Below, piece by piece: positions 32,501 to 43,249 of a stretch of DNA of 64,000 nt. The stretch's first letter is position 1. Every line of letters begins with the position of its first letter. Below the pieces are notes generated by a model, which was not told the DNA's origin, searched no databases, and was given only the letters and a program-made list of their open reading frames with translations. Position numbers and translations under genes: made by a program. The DNA comes from Liolophura sinensis (lineage: Eukaryota; Mollusca; Polyplacophora; Chitonida; Chitonidae), in contig NC_088304.1 of assembly GCF_032854445.1 (NCBI RefSeq), positions 6,337,704-6,401,703 on the forward strand, written 5' to 3'.

Positions 32501-33563
32501 TTAAAAAGGAAAATCTGGGACATCTCCATCTATAGGGTTGGCGGCAGCTGACCTGGGTTTCGCGCATGTGCACCCCACGGAGATGTCTATCTCTTCCGGT
32601 GTGTAGACGTAGTATCCGTCCTGGCATACGGAGGTTTGTCGAAGTATGTAAAATCTATACTTTACAGGTTCGCACTGGTTGATGTTGTTGTTGATGCATT
32701 TGTTGCATCGGCATTTGGCTTCGACCATGGTCGCAGGGTAGCGTGTTGGGTCGTGGTTAATAACGCCGTACCAGGGGCAAATGGAACGCTCTTCGAGGGG
32801 GTCCGTTGCCCCAGACGCAGCATCCGAGGGACAAGAACTGTCTCCGTACAGGTTATGCTCGATGATGAATTCGGGGGAAATCTGAGCAGATCCTGTGCCT
32901 GGTAACAGAACGCCCCCGGACGCTAATACTTGGTTGTGTTGTTGTTGTAAGGTAAGATTACTTGGAACTTTGCACTCCACAGGGGCACCAAAAACTGCAC
33001 CCAAACCAGACACCAAGCAGGCGATAACGATCTATTAAAAAAAACACGAAAATATGTACTCAGTATAACTAAAAGTATTCATGGATGTAGAGCGAAATCA
33101 ATGTCTATGTATATTTTTGTATAAAACGAACTGTAATTTTTTAAAAGGTTTGGCGTAAACTGGAATAGGATAACCATTCACATTAAGCACTAAAGAGTGT
33201 AAAGGTGGACTAAGTGAGGTACACGATATATATCGCGTTGCATTCAGCGTGAAGTCTGTACAAACTTAAACCAGGCAGCCAACCGTGAAATCAGCTTGTC
33301 ACATATATCTTAATAAGTATACACTAGTTTGAATTTTTTTAATAATGCTTCGAACACGTTTTTCAATTTAATCTTTTCTATCCTGACTGTACAAAATCCA
33401 TATAAATTATAATCCAACGATAAAATGCTATATAAGCTCAAAGAAGGCAAAATGCAGAAAATATTAAATATAATCTATCTCAGATTGTATAAAATTTGAG
33501 ATTATGAATTTATGCAAACCACAGAAGTAAGAAGCATCCTCCACTTACCATGATCATATCCAT
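32501..33563 (-). CDS. IL17: Interleukin-17-like secreted cytokine, paralogue B (2 exons)
   Basis: Secreted IL-17-family ligand, paralogue of the gene at 13006-13925 but on the opposite strand. The coding sequence joins 33563-33549 (five codons, MDMIM) and 33031-32501 (181 residues in all). The donor is a perfect ATG|GTAAGT and the acceptor TTTTTAATAG; the 517-bp intron is phase 0. The signal peptide is a clean fit: MDMIM joined to IVIACLVSGLGAVFGAPVE, cleaved around residues 20-22. The IL-17 domain is about residues 86-164: CPW at 90-92, INHDPTRYP at 96-104, CRCNKC at 112-117, ILRQT at 134-138, VGCTC at 157-161. Cysteines 72, 90, 112, 114, 117, 125, 141, 159 and 161 have exactly the spacing of gene A. 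One N-glycosylation sequon is at N30. The C-terminal tails also resemble each other (A..PI near the end, PD..F last). Orthology to a named IL-17 subtype cannot be judged. Confidence 0.95.
33032..33548 (-). other. Intron of IL-17-like gene B
   Basis: GT-AG intron, 517 bp, AT-rich, phase 0, placed after the fifth codon, inside the signal peptide region, equivalent to that of gene A. Confidence 0.85.
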
Positions 33564-33664
33564 GTTCTGTAGTAAAGTCGGCACAAGGGCTGGGGTAATC
33601 CTAAGGTTTTACAAAGGCGGTGTATAACTAGCTGTATGAACTGGTACTGTCTTCAGATGAGTCG

Positions 33665-33742
33665 AGTTTGATTGACTCATGTTAAGACAGAATATAAATA
33701 CTCTCTGGGCCTGGGAAGCCTCACACTTCCGGGGATATCCCC
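33665..33742 (-). promoter_or_regulatory. Proximal promoter of IL-17-like gene B: kB-type palindrome, ETS-type site, TATA-like box, AP-1 site
   Basis: Reading the - strand, GGGGATATCCCC (33742-33731) contains GGGATATCCC, a full match to the kB consensus GGGRNWYYCC, and is a perfect palindrome. It overlaps CCGGAAGT (33733-33726), a full ETS core. TATTTATA (33700-33693) is a TATA-like box. TGACTCA (33673-33679, also readable as TGAGTCA) is an AP-1 site near the expected start. The start codon is 130 bp below the TATA-like box. The set fits an inducible immune promoter, but function is inferred from motifs only. Confidence 0.6.
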
Positions 33743-33953
33743 AGGCTATTCTTAGCACGGCCCATGGCCAGCCCACCGACAAATTTGAGTAGTTCAAATG
33801 TGGATTGTCCGCATTGTCTGAAGTGAGTACAAGTACACAAGTCTTCCTTTATTTACCTTATTAGCATTATAACAATAATAATAATTTCACCATAACACAT
33901 AAGAGACGCCAGAGAAAGCTGTTCCCGAATATGTTACTTACTCCTCGCGCCAT

Positions 33954-33961
33954 TGACGTCA
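33954..33961. promoter_or_regulatory. CRE/ATF-type palindrome TGACGTCA upstream of gene B
   Basis: A perfect CRE palindrome about 260-290 bp above the likely start of gene B. Gene A has one at about -200. See the note on its general abundance in this window. Confidence 0.35.
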
Positions 33962-34892
33962 CGATCAATCTGTAGCCAATCGCTGAGACCCAAGGTCACT
34001 ACACGGAAATTGTGAATGAAACGTACAGGGATTGCTCTACTGTCTACATGCACTTACACTGCCAGTGAGAAAGCCAGCGTTTATTGCGGAAGTAGCATTC
34101 TAAATCTAAATGAATTCTTACAGAGCTGTTTCATACGAAAGATCCTAACTTAATTTATTCTGCATACCATGTTGGGATAAACAACAACACATGTCCCAAA
34201 TGTATACAGAGCTCGATTTGTACCTTAGAAATGTGCAGTAAGGCTTTGTTTAACACAGTTTTCCTCCGGAAATAGTATTCTCAACCCATTCCGTCTTGAT
34301 CCCCCTCCCCGCTCCCCCCACTCCCCTGCCCTCAGCTGGTCTCTTCCCTGCACCATTGCCCTCATCACCTCCCCCTCTCTCCGCACACACACACACACAC
34401 ACACACACTCCTTTGGCTTAATTTCAGGTTCACAAAGAACAGTATGTATATATTCACTCCTTTCTTGCAATTGTCTTGTTTTTCTCCTTCGTCATTAAAA
34501 TGAAATTAAAAGCCTGAAGCGTGATGTTCTACATTTTATTTAGGGTGAGCATTTTATAACATTGTTTTTTTACTGATAAAAAAATCTGTGTTATGCAGCA
34601 TGACCTGTAATTCAACCACAAACTCAAACGTCTAGGACTTAATCACGAAGAACTATACTTAAGTAAAGTGATATTTCCTATTATCTGCGGTGTATGTACT
34701 TGTGACTTAACCACGGGCGGCTATAACTTTAGTATTATAGTATATATTTAGTATTACTTTTTATTTCGACGTTTTACAATAGTAAATATGGTAGATTACA
34801 ACTAAGATTATACACGCTTTTGTAGCTCACACCTCTGCGCGGATTTGATGGGTTCCACACTGGCTTCAAAAAAGTTATTTTCGTTAAACTGA
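33962..34892. other. Intergenic with a pyrimidine-rich tract and CA microsatellite
   Basis: A C/T-rich block at 34298-34382 runs into a (CA)n tract at 34384-34408. The - strand 81-codon frame across it is a low-complexity artefact. The remainder is AT-rich without recognised features. Confidence 0.6.
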
Positions 34893-35030
34893 TTGGCCTT
34901 TTACGCCTTTTGGGGAATACAAGAGAATATATCACTCATACGATCGTGGTCAAAACCGCCGAAAACCGCGAGAGATAACCACCTCACCACATCGACTGGG
35001 AACACACCTCCTGACTTTAAGCCGAAGCCT
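34893..35030 (-). repeat. Degenerate AATA-tailed SINE
   Basis: TTTTACGCCTTTTGGGGAATAC, ACTCATACGATCGTGGTCA and a GTGTTCCCAGTCGATGTGG-like segment on the - strand keep the family order, at low identity. Confidence 0.45.
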
Positions 35031-35159
35031 TTCGAACTTGTGACCCTGTTGATGGAGGGTGATAGTGGACGTACGGTAAGTGCCATCGAACCTCTACGAC
35101 ACTACATGAGGTCAACATCATGACCTTTCAACCGCCTTACTCTCTAAACTGAAAGCAAT

Positions 35160-35245
35160 GCCACGCGATTGTCGACGTGCAACGTCCTTACTGGTTGACG
35201 TCCTTACTGGCTGTTTCGACGCATATAGTTTCTGAACAGATCTAG
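35160..35245. repeat. Dispersed ~500-bp repeat, short 3' fragment
   Basis: CGATTGTCGACGTGCAACG, then CTTACTGGTTGACG and GTTTCGACGCATA, match the end of the copy at 28845-29345, with a small internal duplication of CGTCCTTACTGG. Confidence 0.6.
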
Positions 35246-36340
35246 AAACTGACTTACAATCGAAGAGAGATGGTTTTATTTACCTTTAATGCGACTAGAA
35301 TTGTATTTGTAGTCGCTTTTAATATATATTAATATATACAATATAATATATATACGCTGAGTTACGTAAGAATACCAACTGGATTTGCATTTGTAATTGT
35401 AGTACTTCAAGTCATAATGTTTAAGTCATAATGTTTAATGTACTAGCTTATGGCGAGCTGACTGCGTGTACGAAGAGTTGGTGGTGGGGCGGGGGGGGGG
35501 GGGTGGGTTGGAGGAGATAATGCGTATGCCTGCCACGTGTTCTGCCAATACTCTTCCTAACTCTGCAGGTCTTCGAGGTAATTCCCCTGTTGCGCCACCT
35601 TCCGGGTAGGCCGTGAATATATCGTAGTGTTTATGTAGGACACGGGATCACTCCTTGACCCTTTGTTACTCATTTACCTGTCCTGTATACATGTCTGCCA
35701 CAAAACCGTCCGCTGACACATTATGGTGTTCACAAACACGCCAGAGCCAATCGGTGATAAGTTCTTACAAGAAGCGCTATAAAGCCGCGGCATATATGTC
35801 TATATATACACATTTCGGAAAGTTCGGGCCTTTGGTGGCGGTAGTCGGATATGAGGCTTATAGATATCATTCGACTGCACGCATATACCATGCGGAAATG
35901 CAGCACTGTTCAGTTTAACACTGAAGACATGTAAATAAGAAATAGCAATTCTGTAGAGGAAGCTTCGGTCAGCTGACTGCATGGTACAACATAGAATAAT
36001 CAAACTTCCCAGTTAAACAGCCCGTGCCACGTGGTGGTTCACCCGGATTAGGCAGTATTAAGGCAGCTTACACAAAGAATATCAACTGTGCCTGCAGGTA
36101 AAATTAGCACTTACACACCGGTTTTAAATCAGTTAAGCAATAAAATTGTTTCAGTTGTTGGCCATGATCATGTTTTGAATACTTTAGAGGAAGATGTATT
36201 TAGATGTATGTGTATCAATAGATGGTACAAACAAAGGTTGAAACAGAGCTTTCTGACATCACTTCCTGTTCCATCACCGTGACTCCAATAACATCGGCGT
36301 TGTTCAAGATTTCGGTACAAAATTTGTTATTTGGAGGCAT
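35246..36340. other. Intergenic with a poly-G tract
   Basis: A G-rich run at 35486-35512 could form quadruplex DNA. Other short frames (35655-35918 on +) are not recognised. Confidence 0.5.
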
Positions 36341-36344
36341 GTTA

Positions 36345-36560
36345 AACAGTATTCATTCGTATCCCAGCCATCAAACAAATCGACGTTCGAGGTCAATAAT
36401 CGCACGATCAATTCCCAAAACAACACGCAACACAAACTACCGGAGAACGAAGAAATTAACATGGATTTATTCAAAGAGGAATGTTCTAGACAACATAATA
36501 AAAGCAGTATCCAATTCGTCTGCTGTGCTAGTTTATAAGTTGTCGATAACAAAGAAAGGC
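36345..36560 (-). repeat. Dispersed ~500-bp repeat, inverted copy
   Basis: On the - strand GTTTGTGTTGCGTGTTGTTT, GGGAATTGATCGTGCGATTA and TTGACCTCGAACGTCGAT match the second half of the other copies. The + strand 143-codon frame 36222-36653 crosses it and is therefore not called. Confidence 0.7.
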
Positions 36561-37228
36561 ACGAGGCATAGGTTCAACTCTGGCCTTGGGCACAGAATTT
36601 GTACATTCCGTCGCTCTCACTGTTCATGGGGCTTTGACTACATTGAGCATTAGACGACGTTAGTGTGATGACCTGCACGGTGTAACGCCAGTTGACGACT
36701 TGTCTTCCTCCAGTACACGGTATTTATATCTGTACGGCACCCCGACATGGGAAAGTTCGTCAGTAACCTTCCAAATGTTCATGGTTTATGGCGAATACTC
36801 CGGTTTCCTCCACTTTCAAAACTGACATCGTATAACTGACACGTTCTTTAGCATTTGTTCAACAACAAACGAATAAGTGACTAATGAATAAATAAATATG
36901 CCAGATCTGTCAGACTGAGACGGCTGTTTATTCATTCCCTGCCGCTTCATCGGTAGAGACAACCAATACGGGGCCATATACATTGCCCGATACGTAAAGC
37001 TATACGGGTACCAGACCTGTCCCATATAGCCCATATAACTTACATTTTGTCTTGTCAAAACATGTTTTGAAATAAGAAAATTAAGCCTGTGTCAACCGAG
37101 GAATTTTAACAGAAAGCTTTAATGTACATGCACCGTGGAGAAGTGGTTATGGACTGTTCATTTCAAACTGCCTCCCTGGGGTCCCAGTGTAGAAAAGAGA
37201 ACGATATCGTAGCATTTTGTAGGACGCT
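36561..37228. other. Intergenic with an old SINE trace
   Basis: GGTTTCCTCCACTTTCAAAAC near 36802 followed by a GAATAAATAAATA tail near 36885-36897 suggests a very degenerate SINE. Nothing else is recognised. Confidence 0.4.
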
Positions 37229-37365
37229 TCCACCATCGTGTCTCGTACTTGGTTTCCACAGTAAAATGTGGTGAACTGGGTGCCCTGTATACATTTCTTC
37301 CACTCAATAACCTTGCAAAGTGAAATATATCTGAGTACGGCGTTTTAAAACACAAATATAATAAA
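37229..37365 (+). repeat. Degenerate AATA-tailed SINE 3' part
   Basis: GTGAAATATATCTGAGTACG, then GCGTTTTAAAACACAAATAT and an A/T tail match the last 50 bases; the rest is poorly conserved. Confidence 0.55.
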
Positions 37366-38655
37366 ATATTTACATGGTTATTTTTGATAACAAAAGTAAA
37401 ACGTTATTAGCCGAGGATTCATACTGCGGGTGTATGCAAGACACTTTTATCTATAGGCGTGACTTACTGTCAGTGTGACGGCGGTCTGACACCGTCCCGC
37501 CCTGGACAAGGGTTTCGGGTGTGTCAACCACGCAGCAGGGAATATGAGTTCGATAAGATGTATTTCTTTGCGTCGGGCAATGTTGTAAAATTCCCCTGAT
37601 AATTATGACAATTTCCTAAAAGGTTTTCATAATGACACGGCTACAGTAACTGGTTCTGTGCATGTGTTCACATATAAGTACGGTTTTTAGGACTTCCTGT
37701 TTTGTTGTAAAACAGAACATCATGTCAGGCGTATTTGGGCGCAAAAGCAATAGATTAACATAATTCAGCATAATGAAACTCTTCAATTTCTCTTACACTC
37801 CGTGAAGAACAGATCGGTGGATTCTGTTGAAAATCTGTTAAAACTGGAACGTGGTCGAGCATTCGATTCCAACTATTCTGTTTGCGGCTTCAGCCCATAC
37901 ATACAACTTATATACATGCACAGTAATGTGGATAAATCTACCCATCGGCTTTTATTAAATCAACCTTGAATCAACTCTTTCCAGCCCCGGGGGTAAGAGC
38001 CGTATAAACATATAATAAAGTGAATTTGAGACTCTTTTGTACTTTATTTTGCTATATGGCAGGATATTATTTACATTATGTATAGACCCGTTAAGTTTTT
38101 AACACGAAGTGCTGCTGATTTGGTACTGAATTTCAGTTTCTTCTTCCATGCGCCTAACCATCTTCTGTGTACTTCTGTGTACATATTTTTTAAGGAACGT
38201 GATGCTAATTTTAATACTGAAACTAGTGATTGGAAATTTGACTTTGAATATTGTTTTACACGTTGACGGCTTGAATTGTGATTTATATACTGTGCTTACT
38301 ATTATGATTTTGATTAATATGAACACGTCTTTGAATGCTAAGGCAATCATTTCTAGTATTTATCCGTATGTAAGGAAGACTGATTCTGATACAACTCAGT
38401 GATAGGCTACAATAACACTCTCAGCGATGTCGACCTGTACGTTGATGTAAGGAGCTTCACATCTCCGCAATATTGGGACTGAACATCATTGCATGATAAA
38501 GTGAATGGATGCCACTTTGCGACAGCTACATATATGTCATCCGGTGCACTGACTTGCGCTTCTCTCGGTGAAATTGCTATACAAATTATTCCGTGGCGTC
38601 CATTTCTTCAGGATCATCTATCTAGATTTATCAGAAGTGACTTATCATATTGAGA
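37366..38655. other. Intergenic, nothing recognised
   Basis: Overlapping frames on both strands at 38078-38402 are hydrophobic and AT-driven. No domain is visible. Confidence 0.5.
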
Positions 38656-38659
38656 TATA

Positions 38660-38965
38660 TTTTATTATCGACAACGTATACCGGTGTGGTACACAATTTG
38701 AATACTGATTTCACTCAATCGCCTTGATCATGATTCCGTCCCAAGTTCGTTACTTGCATAGTTATAATTGCATAGTTATACTATACTTGCATAGTTTTTT
38801 GGTGGTTTGTGTTGTACGTCGTTTTCGGAATTGGCCTTGCGATTATTGACAGGGAACATCCATATTGGTTGAGACCTGGTATAAGAATGTGTGTTCTCAC
38901 GCATAGATTGCAGGTTTTGTCGTGTTTTCATCTTCGTCGGATTACACAAATGTCGGCTCTCGTTT
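38660..38965. repeat. Dispersed ~500-bp repeat, copy with 3' half
   Basis: TTTTGGTGGTTTGTGTTGTA, CGTCGTTTTCGGAATTGGCC, TTGACAGGGAACATCCATAT and CACGCATAGATTGC match the copy at 28845-29345 in the same orientation. The stretch 38745-38795 has a small local repeat of TGCATAGTTATA. Confidence 0.75.
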
Positions 38966-39011
38966 GTTCTCTTGGACACAGTGTTGATCTCACATCAGCA
39001 AACCTCCTACG

Positions 39012-39146
39012 CACCAAAGGGTAAGCAACTTGGGTTGGTGGTCGGTTTCCCCTGGTTTCCTACTGGTTTCTTCCCGCCATAATACTGACCCCCGTCGCAT
39101 AAAATAAATGAAACGTTCTTGAGTACGACGTAAAACAACAATCAAA

Positions 39147-39181
<35 letters not shown>

Positions 39182-39184
39182 ATG
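39012..39184 (+). mobile_element. AATA-tailed SINE, 5'-truncated
   Basis: GGTTTCTTCCCGCCATAATA, GAGTACGACGTAAAACAAC and an (AATA)n tail of about 11 units are present. A doubled GGTTTCC(C/T).CTGG segment suggests internal slippage. Confidence 0.85.
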
Positions 39185-40095
39185 AAACGACTATACGTAA
39201 AGAACAGGAAAACGTAAGTCCCCATACAAATGGCAGAAGGGATTTTATCATAGAACAGACATTTCAACTATTTAATGTATGACCAGAGCTAATTTGCTAA
39301 AATGGCCGATAGCGTCAGAACTATTTAAATCTATGATTTATTGTTCATTGCAACATAAGATTCCCATGTTTTTGTTGTTATTGTCCTTTTTCTTTCTTTC
39401 TTTCTTTCTTTGGTGACATGAGAGATGAGTGTGAATGATAAAAGGAAACATTTAAAACCTTCTATAATGGTTTTATCGAGACCAGGCTCCTTGACATGGC
39501 TTGAACAATCAAGGCCTGGAGCATTTCCGTTGATAACATTTTAAATTATCGTTATTGTTATGTATGTCATCGTGTATAAGTTGTTGTTCAATTTTATTAC
39601 TTTTCACCGAGACAAATTCCTTTGTGAAATAGCATGATACCATGATTGCTACGCGTAAGTTTGCAAATGCATAAAGTATCTCTTTTCTGTCTTTTTTTTC
39701 TAGTGCGCGCGCCTGTGTGTGTGTACGTGTGTGTGTACGTGTGTGTGTACGTGTGTGTGTGTACATGTGTGTGTACGTGTGTGTGTACGTGTGTGTGTGT
39801 GTGTGTACGTGTGTGTGTGTGTGTATGGTTCTATGGATTCGGGGGATGGGTCAGCCTTGCATAAAGGACGAGATAATACTTGAGATATAAGCTAAAATTA
39901 CACAGAGAGACAGGGGTCCCCGATAATGTTTAGGCAGAGTAAGCAATGTCAGTGTTGCACGCCATCAAAAGAGCGCAGATACATTGTATCTGTAATTCTC
40001 TTTTCTATGCACTGTTACTTCGTCGGGCGTTTGTAGTGTACGCACAAAAACCATTGAAATGTATGTCAAATGAAGGGTCAGTTGATCTGAATTGT
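39185..40095. other. Intergenic with TTTC and GT/GTAC microsatellites
   Basis: A TTTC run is near 39389-39410 and a GTGTGTGTAC compound repeat spans 39705-39825. The Val-Cys-rich frame there is an artefact. Confidence 0.7.
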
Positions 40096-40350
40096 TATTT
40101 AATGCCATGCTCAACAACTTTCATTTGTATTCAACAGTATACGATGGTGGTAAGTTTTATTGAAGTACTTCTGCCCGAAGTAAACCACCACCCTGGGGGA
40201 AACTTCTGCAAACTTTTCCCCGACCAATGAGGTCGCCGGCTCGAATCCAGCTGTTTCTAGTTTGTTGCGGGTTTCTCAGGAGATGGGAAGTGGTTGCGGT
40301 GAGAACTTGTCATCTCCAACAGAGTAGCCATATACGGCATTAAACAAACC
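40096..40350. repeat. Old tRNA-derived SINE traces
   Basis: GGCTCGAATCCAGCTG (40230-40245) is B-box-like and is followed by TTGCGGGTTTCTCAGGAGA. To the left, TTTAATGCCATGCTCAACAA and CGATGGTGGTAAGTTTTATT look like an inverted, degenerate SINE 3' end. Confidence 0.4.
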
Positions 40351-41857
40351 AAAGTGTTTACACACTCTGCTTTAATCTACCTGCAATGACAGTTTTCGGT
40401 ACACACGCAATGACAGTTTTCATACACACGCGATATGTGGTATGTAAATAGACTTCATGCTATTTATATGCATACCACGGCATTATGCTTCTGAAAAGAT
40501 TTTAAATGGCTTCCAATTACCAAGCCAGAAATTTGACTTTCGCTGATCGCAGTTATATCGTTGATCGAAGTTATGTCGCCAGTTTATCTTTTCCAAAGGC
40601 AACATGGAGAATGAAATGAACGGAGCCGGAAACAGTTTCCTGTTAGCTATTTTATCCTCAAATTGAAACGCAAAGTTCAACCGAATTTTATCATAATTAA
40701 CAGGTAAACTATTTTGCCTGAACACGGTAATGCAAGGATTAACATTTAGTCTACTCATTCTTCCGCATGTTAACAAGTGAGTGTCACAAAGCATGAGGTT
40801 GGTTTCTGGTAAATGGAAACAACCAGTTCATGTGAAGGATCTTATGCGAGCGTTATTATATGTGGATAGATTCACTAGTATATATCCTTTTACATCATAT
40901 CTAGGGTGTGCGCTATGTAACGCTGATTGATTACGCGGATTTCCGCCTGAACACACACACATTTGAGGACAATGGCGTGCGTAGAATTCCATGTAAGACT
41001 GTTCAGAGCAATGTAACTGTGCTCCAGGTAGCTCTGTACATGCCATTATAATGGCAAAAATTCAAGGTATTAATTTTCCATCTAAAATATTATAATGTTA
41101 TACACATACAAACGGGTAATAAATCGAGGACGCTTGGATCTGCTTGTGACAGGGTCCCTCATATTTCTGCAACTCTGTATGACGTCATCCCATTGAGTCG
41201 CAAACTGATCATATAATTGGCTCTAGTATTTTTTCTGAAATCTGCATCGAATTCTGGTTTGTTTTTCCTACAGTTACATAGCAAAAAGTCCATACGCGTT
41301 TTACTACAGCATACGTGAAGTATTTGAAGAAGGTTGTTTAGTGGCTGAACAAACCCATGTAAACCAATCGCCTGATCAGTTCAGACTGAGGCTCTGGGCA
41401 TAAGTAATGGTCTGAATTGATCATAAATACTTTCATAATGCTATATGTATTCAACCGAATGGGTGGCTTTTAATTATGTAACACAAGGATTGCTGAAGAG
41501 TTTTGAATAAAGTTTGGACTTCAGAGTTCTATTCAAATAAAAATATAAATGACACATTAGTCAAAGCTGATAGTTTAAGCAGATGTACAATACTTCGTGT
41601 TTTGTTTTATTTGTTTTTTTTTTCTTGAGTTTGGAACACAAATTCCATGCGGTATGTCATCTCTTTTATACCGCAAAAAATTAAAAGTTTAAATTCATGC
41701 GATTAGGCAACACAAAACTGAGCATTTCTCCAACTACTTCCGTTACACAGTACGTTAGCTTTCATCGACATATTTTATATCTGCAGAATTTCTTTAAAAA
41801 TTCTAGGCTCTGTAACTTTATTATCATCATAAAGTACGTTCATAAATTATCAGGATT
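40351..41857. other. Intergenic, nothing recognised
   Basis: A 103-codon - strand frame (40483-40794) has no recognisable domain or splice context. TGACGTCA lies at 41180-41187. Confidence 0.5.
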
Positions 41858-41995
41858 TGTAAGCAGCCTGTGGATGGTATGGGTTTCCCCCTGGTTTCCT
41901 CTGACAATAACGTTGGCCACAGTCGAATAAGTGAAATATCCTCGAGTACGGTGTAAAATATCAAATAAATAAATAAATAAATAAATAAATAAATT
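41858..41995 (+). mobile_element. AATA-tailed SINE, 5'-truncated
   Basis: GTAAGCAGCCTGTGGATGGT, then GGGTTTCCCCCTGGTTTCCT, GAGTACGGTGTAAAATATC and an (AATA)n tail. It is followed at 42081-42190 by a second, more degenerate copy in the same direction. Confidence 0.85.
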
Positions 41996-42080
41996 ATTAG
42001 TCCGTTAACTGAACATGGAATCTGTAAATTACAGATACCCACATGTCACAGACCAGTTAGTCAATATTTTACCAAAGATC

Positions 42081-42190
42081 GGTGGTTTACGCTGAGCGCT
42101 GTGGTTTCTTCCGCACATAAAAATGACCACAATCGTACAGTGAAAAATTCCAGAGTATACCTGGAGTCAAGCAACAATCAGATAACTCAG
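42081..42190 (+). repeat. Degenerate AATA-tailed SINE
   Basis: GGTTTCTTCCGCACATAAAA, ATCGTACAGTGAAAAATTCC and AGCAACAATCAGATAA follow the family order at low identity. Confidence 0.5.
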
Positions 42191-42289
42191 TCAGTAAACC
42201 AACTACTGTGCGGTTAACGTTGAACGAAACAAAACTAGAAAAAGACTGTTTTTTTTAAATGTTTAAAGCACGCCTCACTACCGCTTGCA

Positions 42290-42420
42290 CACGGGTTGTG
42301 AGTTCAATCCTGGACTAGATTTCAGAGCTTTCAGGTTTCTGTCATTGGGCTTGGTGGCCATAATATGGTCGAAGGTGTAATTGGGTTTGTTTATACGGCC
42401 TCGGTTTTTCTTTTCTCAGT
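42290..42420 (+). repeat. B-box-bearing SINE trace
   Basis: GTGAGTTCAATCCTGG (from about 42298) matches a pol III B box, and GGTTTCTGTCATTGGGC follows. The family is not identified. Confidence 0.35.
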
Positions 42421-42559
42421 CAGTTTGGGGTACAAGTCAATATAAGATGTCACTTTTACTGAAGCATTTCTATCTTGAAGGAACCCTAATATATACGAAA
42501 GCATTTTGTGTCATGTCCATCTAGAGTAAACCAATATACATGTATGACATCATGTGTTT

Positions 42560-43110
42560 CTGATTGATTTCTTTCATTTAGAAACCTGGGTATATACAGA
42601 ACCCATTCTGAGTCAGTTGTGACATGTAGAAACCTTGATATACATTACATTGTTAATGTTAATGAGTCAATTCTGTCAGTTAGACACCTTGATATACATT
42701 ACACTGTTAATCTTAATGAGTCAATTCTGTCAGTCAGAAACCTTTATATATATTACAATGTTAATCTTCCCGAGTCAATTGTGAGGTGTAGAAACCTTGA
42801 TATATCTTACAATGTTAATCTTCCCGAGTCAATTGTGAGATGTAGAAACCTTGATATATATTACAATGTTAATCTTCCAGAGTCAGTTGTGACATGTAGA
42901 AACCTTGATATACATTACATTGTTAATCTTAATGAGTCAATTCTGTCAGTTAGAAACCTCGATATACATTACAAAGTTATTCTTCCTGAGTCATTTCTGT
43001 CTTTTAAATACCTATTATATACAGTGTTATTTTTCCTGAGTTAGTTCTATCAATGTTATTCTTCCTGAGTCATTTCTGTCTGTTATAAAACTTGATTAAT
43101 ATATGCAACA
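42560..43110. repeat. 54-bp minisatellite, about 9 copies
   Basis: The unit runs GAAACCTTGATATACATTAC, then ATTGTTAATCTT and GAGTCAATTCTGTCAGTTA. Because 54 is a multiple of 3, a 141-codon frame (42619-43044) with 18-residue repeats stays open. The units at the edges are increasingly diverged. I do not regard it as coding. Confidence 0.9.
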
Positions 43111-43205
43111 TCATGTTTCCTAAAGCAATTCTGTTTCGTAGAAAATTAATCATGTCTCGGTGAGTTGTCTATCAAGACTGCCAGCGCCATTCTAATACTG
43201 CGACG

Positions 43206-43249
43206 TGGGAAGCAACCAGCGGATGGTCGTGGGTTCCCCCGGGCTTTTC
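43206..43249 (+). repeat. AATA-tailed SINE core fragment
   Basis: AGCAACCAGCGGATGGTCGT followed by GGGTTCCCCCGGGCTTTT matches only the central part of the SINE; both ends are lost. Confidence 0.75.

Noticed and set aside
32636-32905. 89-codon + strand frame
   Set aside because: Antisense shadow of IL-17-like gene B.
36222-36653. 143-codon + frame with basic Arg/Ser-rich stretch
   Set aside because: It crosses an inverted copy of the dispersed ~500-bp repeat, and the same peptide fragment appears from another copy near 29056-29331.
40483-40794. 103-codon - strand frame
   Set aside because: No domain recognised, AT-driven codons and no supporting context.
42619-43044. 141-codon frame with 18-residue Asn/Ile-rich repeats
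   Set aside because: The 54-bp minisatellite period explains the open frame; outer units break down as in noncoding arrays.
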